Shown here: positions 5,726 to 10,057 of the stretch, piece after piece | Position numbering within the stretch: position 1 is the stretch's first letter | Layout: each line of letters starts with the position of its first letter | From: Magnetococcales bacterium | GTDB taxonomy: Bacteria; Pseudomonadota; Magnetococcia; Magnetococcales; DC0425bin3 | Length of the DNA stretch: 10,057 bases | Reading direction: 5' to 3' | Assembly: GCA_015229045.1 (NCBI GenBank) | Contig: JADGCJ010000116.1 | Span: forward strand, 1-10,057 | Notes under the pieces: generated by a model | What the model was told of the DNA's origin: nothing | The model's database searches: none | Seen by the model: the letters and a program-made list of their open reading frames with translations, nothing else | Position numbers and translations under genes: made by a program

Positions 5726-6574
5726 TCAGGTGACCACCTTGATATGCCAGGGTTCAAAACGTACCCCGAGCAGGTTGTCCTGCGGATAGCGCATTTGAAT
5801 GTAACCGCACTCCCGCAGCTTTTTGAAGACATCCGATTCCACAAAACGGGCGGTAAAGTTGGCCTCGCCAAACCCCACCTGACCCACATCGAAATCACCG
5901 ACCCCGTGGAAAGAGTAACCCGGAGGTGCCAGGGAACGGGAGGCCAGGGAGAGATTACCACTGGCTTCGTAGGCCTTGGTCAGGAACAATAAAAATTGCT
6001 TGGGAACACTACGCACGCCCGAAGTCAAAACGGCCTGATCACCCACATCGCGACGAATGCGGCGGTAAACCTCCACAGCCTGACCCTTGAACAAAAAATT
6101 GCCGGTGAAAGGAACCTTGACCACCTCTTGCCGGGGGGTCCGTTCGGTCAAATTTTTCAAGGGCTTCTTTCCCATGAAGCCGTAGGTCGTGGCGGTCTCG
6201 TGGAAAATCATTTCCAAAAAATCCAGCTCAAACCGCGTGAAGGGCCCAACCCGGGGCTTGTCACTGGCGGTCTTGAGGGCTTCGTCAAAATCCAGGAGAT
6301 AAAAATTTCCATAACCGACAACCTGTTGCAAGCGCTCCAGGCGCCGGACCGTCGCTTCAAGGATCTTGAATTGGGCCGGATCCAGGTAGGCATCACCGGG
6401 CAGATGCTCGTTGAAGTGCCGGGTTCGCAACAGGGCCAACTCCAGTTCCGGATCATCCGTCACTGTCGATGGCATGGAAGAAGCCATGGCCTCGGAAGAA
6501 GCCATGGCCTCGGGGATGATGCCGATTCCGGCAGCTCCAAAGGCCATGCTCATCAAAAATTGGCGCCTTTTCAT
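5726..6574 (-). CDS. M15-family (VanY-like) D-alanyl-D-alanine carboxypeptidase, Tat-exported
   Basis: Likely a periplasmic zinc peptidase that trims D-Ala from peptidoglycan peptides. The 282-residue protein opens with MKRRQFLMS, a twin-arginine motif, then a short hydrophobic stretch (10-20) and two AMA|S cleavage sites (after residues 25 and 31) that arise from an 18-bp duplication. The catalytic region has TSGVRSVPKQ (about 195-204), SFHGVGDFDVG (221-231, zinc His223 and probable Asp229) and EPWH (274-277) with the catalytic Glu and the second His of M15 enzymes. The His-to-Asp spacing is one residue shorter than the SxHxxGxAxD pattern I know, so this may be a distinct M15 subfamily. It is first in the row leading into folK-panBCD, an unusual partner for vitamin genes, and divergent from the M14-dapCD group. 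Peptidase membership is fairly sure; the substrate is inferred. Confidence 0.8.
   Translation of the reverse strand: MKRRQFLMSMAFGAAGIGIIPEAMASSEAMASSMPSTVTDDPELELALLRTRHFNEHLPGDAYLDPAQFKILEATVRRLERLQQVVGYGNFYLLDFDEALKTASDKPRVGPFTRFELDFLEMIFHETATTYGFMGKKPLKNLTERTPRQEVVKVPFTGNFLFKGQAVEVYRRIRRDVGDQAVLTSGVRSVPKQFLLFLTKAYEASGNLSLASRSLAPPGYSFHGVGDFDVGQVGFGEANFTARFVESDVFKKLRECGYIQMRYPQDNLLGVRFEPWHIKVVT
6477..6512. repeat. 18-bp tandem duplication in the signal-peptide region
   Basis: The unit gaagaagccatggcctcg occurs twice in a row without mismatch. On the coding (minus) strand it adds six residues in frame and duplicates Glu-Ala-Met-Ala-Ser-Ser, thus doubling the probable signal-peptidase site. 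Exact identity suggests a recent slippage event. Confidence 0.95.
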
Positions 6575-6875
6575 ATTATTAAACCCCGGCGTTTCTCATT
6601 ATTCGCGATAGAGTCTTTGATCGGCTGCAACATGAACGGAAGGAAAACAACACGAACCACCCAACCAGGTACACCCATGGTCCATTCTTTCTCCAGGCCG
6701 CCATGCTACTGCATCAGAAAAAAAAAATAAAGCCACATAATCTTTCCAGAATTGACGGTTTCACCCGGATTAAAGTAAAACCAGACGGGGTACATTCCAA
6801 ACCGCACTCGACACCCGACCCAACGCCAAACCAGGACGGCCAGACGGTCGCTCGCGTTTTCTTTAATTCAGTAAT
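6575..6875. other. Divergent promoter region between M15 and M14 peptidase genes
   Basis: About 300 bases with no gene-like frame and lower GC than the genes, including an A run at 6719-6727. It must hold the start signals for both divergent transcripts unless one is fed from elsewhere. No palindromic repeat of the kind seen around bioA is present here, and no operator dyad was recognised. Confidence 0.6.
6752..6781 (+). promoter_or_regulatory. Candidate sigma-70 promoter for the M14-dapC-dapD group
   Basis: TTGACG at 6752-6757 matches five of six -35 consensus bases. TAAAAC at 6776-6781 matches four of six -10 bases with an 18-base spacer. It lies about 95 bases before the first start codon and points the right way. 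The -10 is weak, so this is a candidate only. Confidence 0.3.
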
Positions 6876-7931
6876 GTGTCACGGAAGATTATGCTCAACT
6901 GTCCCTGTCATTTCTTCATCCCTGAAAGATCTGTTCCTGGTGTCCCGACCGCCTGCCTGTCCTGGATCCTGCTGCTTTGGATTGCGCTTGCGCCATCCCT
7001 TTTGCAGGCCGACACCCCACTTCCAACTGCCGTACCACTTTTGACGGCCCAAGGACGGATCGCCAAAATTTGCCACCAGATCAGCCGTAAGCTGAACAGT
7101 GTCACCTACAACGAATGCCTTGCCAGTGGACTGAAAATCACTCCAGGTCGTTCGGTCAATGGTACGCCTTTGCTCGTCAAAGAGTACACTCCCCTGTTGG
7201 GAAAACCGCCTCAAGCTCGCATTCTGGTCATCGGGGGTATTCACGGAGATGAATACTCCTCGGTCAGCATTGTGTTCAAGTGGATGCAGAAATTGGACCA
7301 ATTCCACTCCGGCATGTTCCATTGGCACATTGCTCCGCTGGTCAATCCTGACGGTCTCCTGATGCGGAAATCCCAGAGGATGAACGCTCATGGCGTTGAT
7401 CTCAACAGGAATTTTCCGACGAACGACTGGGAAACGGAAAGCAAGAAGTACTGGGTCAACACCACCGGACGCGATCCGAGACGCTTTCCGGGAACCGGCC
7501 CTTTGAGTGAACCGGAATCGCAGTGGATCCAGATGGAAATTGAAAATTTTCGGCCCAATGTCATCGTTTCGGTACACGCCCCGTACAATCTGTTGGATTT
7601 TGACGGACCCAAGACCAAACCGCCACACAAGCTGGGTCACCTCTATCTGGATCCCATGGGCACCTATCCCGGTTCCCTGGGACGCTATGCGGGTGTCGAA
7701 AAAAAAATTCCCATCATCACCATCGAGTTGACCTACGCCGGCATCATGCCAACCAGCGAGGAGACCCGCAATATCTGGACAGACCTGATACATTGGCTCG
7801 ATGCCAACATATCCGACACCCAGACGCCTCCCCTCCATGCACGGACCACGCAACCGGAACCGAAACCCATGCAATTGAAGCCGAATACCACGCTCTCTTC
7901 GTCAACCCATCCGCCCTTGGTTATCCCATGA
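6876..7931 (+). CDS. Exported M14-family zinc carboxypeptidase (possible murein-peptide amidase, MpaA-like)
   Basis: A 351-residue metallopeptidase. A hydrophobic segment (about 28-44, SWILLLWIALAPSLLQA) followed by Asp-Thr suggests a Sec signal peptide ending near residue 45. The catalytic domain shows the M14 pattern: GGIHGDE with zinc ligands His123 and Glu126, NPDG, HGVDLNRNFP with the substrate-binding Asn-Arg, SVHAP with third ligand His234, and TIELTY with the general base Glu284. The last 40 residues are Pro/Thr/Ser-rich, probably a flexible tail. MpaA-type M14 enzymes release meso-DAP from murein tripeptide, and the gene overlaps dapC (ATGA), so a role on DAP-containing peptides is inferred. 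E. coli MpaA is cytosolic, whereas this protein appears exported. The start is GTG 6876 or ATG 6891, neither with a good ribosome binding site, and the segment before the hydrophobic core is unusually long. The family is sure; the substrate is a guess. Confidence 0.85.
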   Translation: MSRKIMLNCPCHFFIPERSVPGVPTACLSWILLLWIALAPSLLQADTPLPTAVPLLTAQGRIAKICHQISRKLNSVTYNECLASGLKITPGRSVNGTPLLVKEYTPLLGKPPQARILVIGGIHGDEYSSVSIVFKWMQKLDQFHSGMFHWHIAPLVNPDGLLMRKSQRMNAHGVDLNRNFPTNDWETESKKYWVNTTGRDPRRFPGTGPLSEPESQWIQMEIENFRPNVIVSVHAPYNLLDFDGPKTKPPHKLGHLYLDPMGTYPGSLGRYAGVEKKIPIITIELTYAGIMPTSEETRNIWTDLIHWLDANISDTQTPPLHARTTQPEPKPMQLKPNTTLSSSTHPPLVIP

Positions 7932-9148
7932 ATCCGGATCTGGACAGACTGCACCCGTATCCATTCCAAAAACTCGCGACTCTGCTGCGCGGGGTCGTGC
8001 CGCCGCCGGGGTTGCGTCCGATCGATCTTTCCATTGGCGAGCCGCAACATCCGGTCGCCCCTTTCCTCCGGGATCGTCTGGCGGCATCCCTGGGTGGGGT
8101 CACGCGCTATCCGACCACCCGTGGCCAGATGGATCTGCGGCAGGCCATGGCCAGGTGGTTGCAGAGCCGCTTCAACCTGGAGAGCGTCGATCCCGAACAG
8201 CACGTTTTGCCGGTCAATGGTACCCGGGAGGCGCTTTTTTCCATCGCCCAGGCTGTCGTCGATCGTTCCCGACAGACTGCCATGCCGCTGGTGGCCATGC
8301 CCAACCCCTTCTACCAAATTTATGAAGGGGCCACCCTGATGGCCGGGGCAGAACCCATCTATGTGGAGACCCGGGCCGACAACGGCTTCATTCCCGATTT
8401 TGGCGCTCTGCCGACCGATATCCTGCAACGGGTACAACTGGTCTATCTCTGCACGCCTTCCAATCCGACCGGCACGGTCCTGCAAGAGGATCGTCTGATT
8501 CGCCTGATCGAACTGGCGGATCGATACGATTTCGTCCTTGCCTCCGACGAGTGCTATTCGGAAATCTGGTATGACGCTCCTCCCCCAGGGCTTTTGCAGG
8601 CTGCCCAACGCCTGGGTCGGAGTGATTATCGGCGATGTGTGGTTTTTCACTCCCTGTCCAAAAGGTCGAACATGCCAGGCGCCCGTACCGGCTTTGTCGC
8701 CGGGGATCCGGATATCTTGAATCGCTACCTGAAATTGCGCACCTATACAGGGTGTGCCACACCCCCTTTCATCCAGGATGTCGCCACCCTGGCCTGGTCC
8801 GATGAGACCCATGTGTCGGAAAACCGCCTCCTGTACCGCCAAAAACGGGCCGAGGCTCTGGCCATCCTCGAACCGCTCTTGCCTGTGGCTCCGCCTCAGG
8901 CAGGTTTCTATCTGTGGTTGCAGGTTCCGGGTGGGGGTGAAGCCTTTGCCCGTTCCCTCTATACGGAGCAGGCGGTCACGGTTCTGCCCGGGGCCTATCT
9001 GGGGCGCGACTCCGTTCATGGCAATCCCGGTCGCGATTATGTCCGGATAGCCATGGTCGCCTCGTTGACCGATAATCGCGAAGCCATGCAGCGTTTGGCA
9101 CGTTGCGTCGAAAACATCCAAAAAATGGAGACCACGCCCCATGTCTGA
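7928..9148 (+). CDS. dapC: Succinyldiaminopimelate transaminase (DapC type)
   Basis: DapC is a PLP enzyme that converts N-succinyl-2-amino-6-ketopimelate to N-succinyl-L,L-diaminopimelate with glutamate, in the succinylase route to meso-DAP and lysine. The 406-residue protein starts [13 protein letters not shown], typical of dedicated DapC enzymes. It continues with [46 protein letters not shown] and [16 protein letters not shown], where Lys245 should form the Schiff base, and ends with an Arg-containing DYVRIAM segment. This is the class I aminotransferase fold, and the DapC call rests on the N-terminal and [10 protein letters not shown] segments plus the adjacent dapD. ATG 7928 overlaps the M14 stop as ATGA. 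No strong ribosome binding site precedes it, so coupled translation is likely. A 45-codon upstream extension in this frame lies inside the M14 gene and is rejected. Confidence 0.93.
   Translation: MNPDLDRLHPYPFQKLATLLRGVVPPPGLRPIDLSIGEPQHPVAPFLRDRLAASLGGVTRYPTTRGQMDLRQAMARWLQSRFNLESVDPEQHVLPVNGTREALFSIAQAVVDRSRQTAMPLVAMPNPFYQIYEGATLMAGAEPIYVETRADNGFIPDFGALPTDILQRVQLVYLCTPSNPTGTVLQEDRLIRLIELADRYDFVLASDECYSEIWYDAPPPGLLQAAQRLGRSDYRRCVVFHSLSKRSNMPGARTGFVAGDPDILNRYLKLRTYTGCATPPFIQDVATLAWSDETHVSENRLLYRQKRAEALAILEPLLPVAPPQAGFYLWLQVPGGGEAFARSLYTEQAVTVLPGAYLGRDSVHGNPGRDYVRIAMVASLTDNREAMQRLARCVENIQKMETTPHV
9127..9130 (+). promoter_or_regulatory. Ribosome binding site for dapD inside dapC
   Basis: GGAG lies ten bases before ATG 9141 and within the last codons of dapC. 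It fixes the dapD start and shows that dapD can be loaded by ribosomes independently despite the overlap. Confidence 0.55.
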
Positions 9149-9989
9149 TCATGCCCGCATCATTGATGATGCCTGGGAAAACCGGGTCCACATCAACCCT
9201 TCCACCCAGGGTCCGGTGCGCGAGGCGGTCCTGGCCGCCATCGAGGGTTTGGACAACGGAACCCTGCGGGTCGCGGAAAAGCGTCCCGGTCACCCGGAGG
9301 CCAACCATGGCTGGATTGTCGACCAACGGCTGAAAAAAGCGGTTCTGCTCTTCTTCAAGTTGCATGACAACGTGCTCATGGGGCATCCGGATGCCCCGGC
9401 CTTCGACAAGGTTCCCCTGAAGTGTGTCGGCTGGGATGAGGCTCGTTTTCGTGCCGCCGGTTTTCGCATGGTTCCTCCGGCCACGGTGCGCAAGGGGAGT
9501 CATATCGCCTCCGGGGTGGTGCTGATGCCCTCTTATGTCAACATCGGTGCCCATGTGGAGAGCGGCACCATGATCGACACCTGGGCGACTGTCGGGTCGT
9601 GCGCCCAGATCGGACGCAATTGTCATATTTCCGGTGGCGCCGGTATCGGCGGTGTCCTGGAACCTTTGCAGGCCAACCCAGTCATCATCGAGGACGACTG
9701 TTTCATCGGTGCCCGGGCCGAGGTCGCCGAGGGGGTGATCGTTCAACAGGGATCTGTCCTCTCCATGGGGGTCTATTTGGGGCGCTCGACGCCCATTGTC
9801 GATCGGGCTTCCGGAACCATCTTTACCGGCCATGTTCCTCCTTATTCGGTGGTTGTTCCTGGTACTCTTCCCGGCAAACCTGGGCCTGGTGGTGTCCCGG
9901 GGCCAGGTCTTTATTGTGCGGTGATCGTCAAGACTGTGGATGCCAATACGCGCGCCAAAACAGCCATTAATGAACTCCTGAGGGAGTAG
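9141..9989 (+). CDS. dapD: 2,3,4,5-tetrahydropyridine-2,6-dicarboxylate N-succinyltransferase
   Basis: DapD succinylates tetrahydrodipicolinate using succinyl-CoA, the step before DapC in meso-DAP and lysine synthesis. The enzyme is a cytosolic trimer with a left-handed beta-helix. The 282-residue protein (E. coli DapD is 274 from memory) has the alpha-helical N-terminal domain with [11 protein letters not shown] and [15 protein letters not shown]. Hexapeptide repeats follow from about residue 105 to 215: [51 protein letters not shown] and [15 protein letters not shown]. The C-terminal end closes with [13 protein letters not shown] and [13 protein letters not shown]. All the marks distinguish it from DapH acetyltransferases. 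It overlaps dapC by eight bases. A poly-A-rich stretch and a palindrome follow the stop, then the window ends. No dapE was seen. Confidence 0.97.
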   Translation: MSDHARIIDDAWENRVHINPSTQGPVREAVLAAIEGLDNGTLRVAEKRPGHPEANHGWIVDQRLKKAVLLFFKLHDNVLMGHPDAPAFDKVPLKCVGWDEARFRAAGFRMVPPATVRKGSHIASGVVLMPSYVNIGAHVESGTMIDTWATVGSCAQIGRNCHISGGAGIGGVLEPLQANPVIIEDDCFIGARAEVAEGVIVQQGSVLSMGVYLGRSTPIVDRASGTIFTGHVPPYSVVVPGTLPGKPGPGGVPGPGLYCAVIVKTVDANTRAKTAINELLRE

Positions 9990-10031
9990 AAAAAACAAAA
10001 AGAAAAAACGAATTGAAAAAAAAGAGGGGGT

Positions 10032-10051
10032 TTGGGGGATTCATCCCCCAA
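10032..10051. terminator. Palindrome ttggggga-ttca-tcccccaa after dapD
   Basis: An 8-bp perfect stem with a 4-base loop, 43 bases after the dapD stop and preceded by an A-rich stretch. With its ggggttt and aatggggt flanks it looks like a variant of the 23-bp unit at 832-923 in which the stem core is changed. It could end dapD transcription, but the bases that would show a T run or further repeat units lie at or beyond the window end. Confidence 0.45.
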
Positions 10052-10057
10052 TGGGGT

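Noticed and set aside
7733..9142. Open frame of 469 codons on the minus strand
   Set aside because: It is antisense to dapC over its full length with low-complexity Gly/Arg/His composition. dapC motifs on the plus strand are complete.

Overview
The window reads as chromosomal housekeeping DNA of a moderately GC-rich, Gram-negative, probably proteobacterial organism. Three things support this. The meso-diaminopimelate genes are of the succinylase type (dapC, dapD). The folK-panB-panC-panD order is the one known from proteobacteria such as E. coli. A twin-arginine signal peptide is also present. The gene spacers are full of short GC-rich palindromes built on a ggggcttcgcccc-type hairpin. From memory such palindromes are common in some alphaproteobacteria and in magnetotactic Magnetococcales; placing the window in the latter is only a guess.

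Layout. Bases 1-125 hold an inverted-repeat arm and a small hairpin. Bases 126-770 (+) encode a 214-residue protein of unknown function with a ParB-like Asp-Gly-x-His-Arg motif. Bases 771-1288 are non-coding and repeat-rich: a 43-bp perfect inverted repeat encloses four tandem 23-bp units, and a second repeat family follows. Bases 1289-2590 (+) are bioA (biotin synthesis). Bases 2591-2885 are a second repeat-rich spacer between the convergent bioA and panD. From 6574 down to 2886 (-) lies a likely operon: a Tat-exported M15 D,D-carboxypeptidase-like protein, folK (folate), then panB, panC and panD (pantothenate/CoA). Bases 6575-6875 are a divergent promoter region. From 6876 to 9989 (+) a tightly coupled group follows: a secreted M14 zinc carboxypeptidase, dapC and dapD. 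The window ends in another palindromic repeat.

How the genes work together. FolK makes a folate precursor, and PanB uses methylene-tetrahydrofolate. PanC joins pantoate to the beta-alanine made by PanD. BioA makes diaminopelargonate for biotin. DapD and DapC are consecutive steps to meso-DAP, the diamino acid of peptidoglycan and precursor of lysine. They overlap translationally with an exported M14 peptidase that may cut cell-wall peptides, and a second possible wall peptidase (M15) is transcribed divergently. The two halves of the window are therefore vitamin/cofactor synthesis and DAP/cell-wall metabolism.

I see no phage, CRISPR, toxin-antitoxin or defence system, and no rRNA or tRNA gene. 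The least ordinary content is the interspersed repeat family around bioA and the unknown gene at 126-770.
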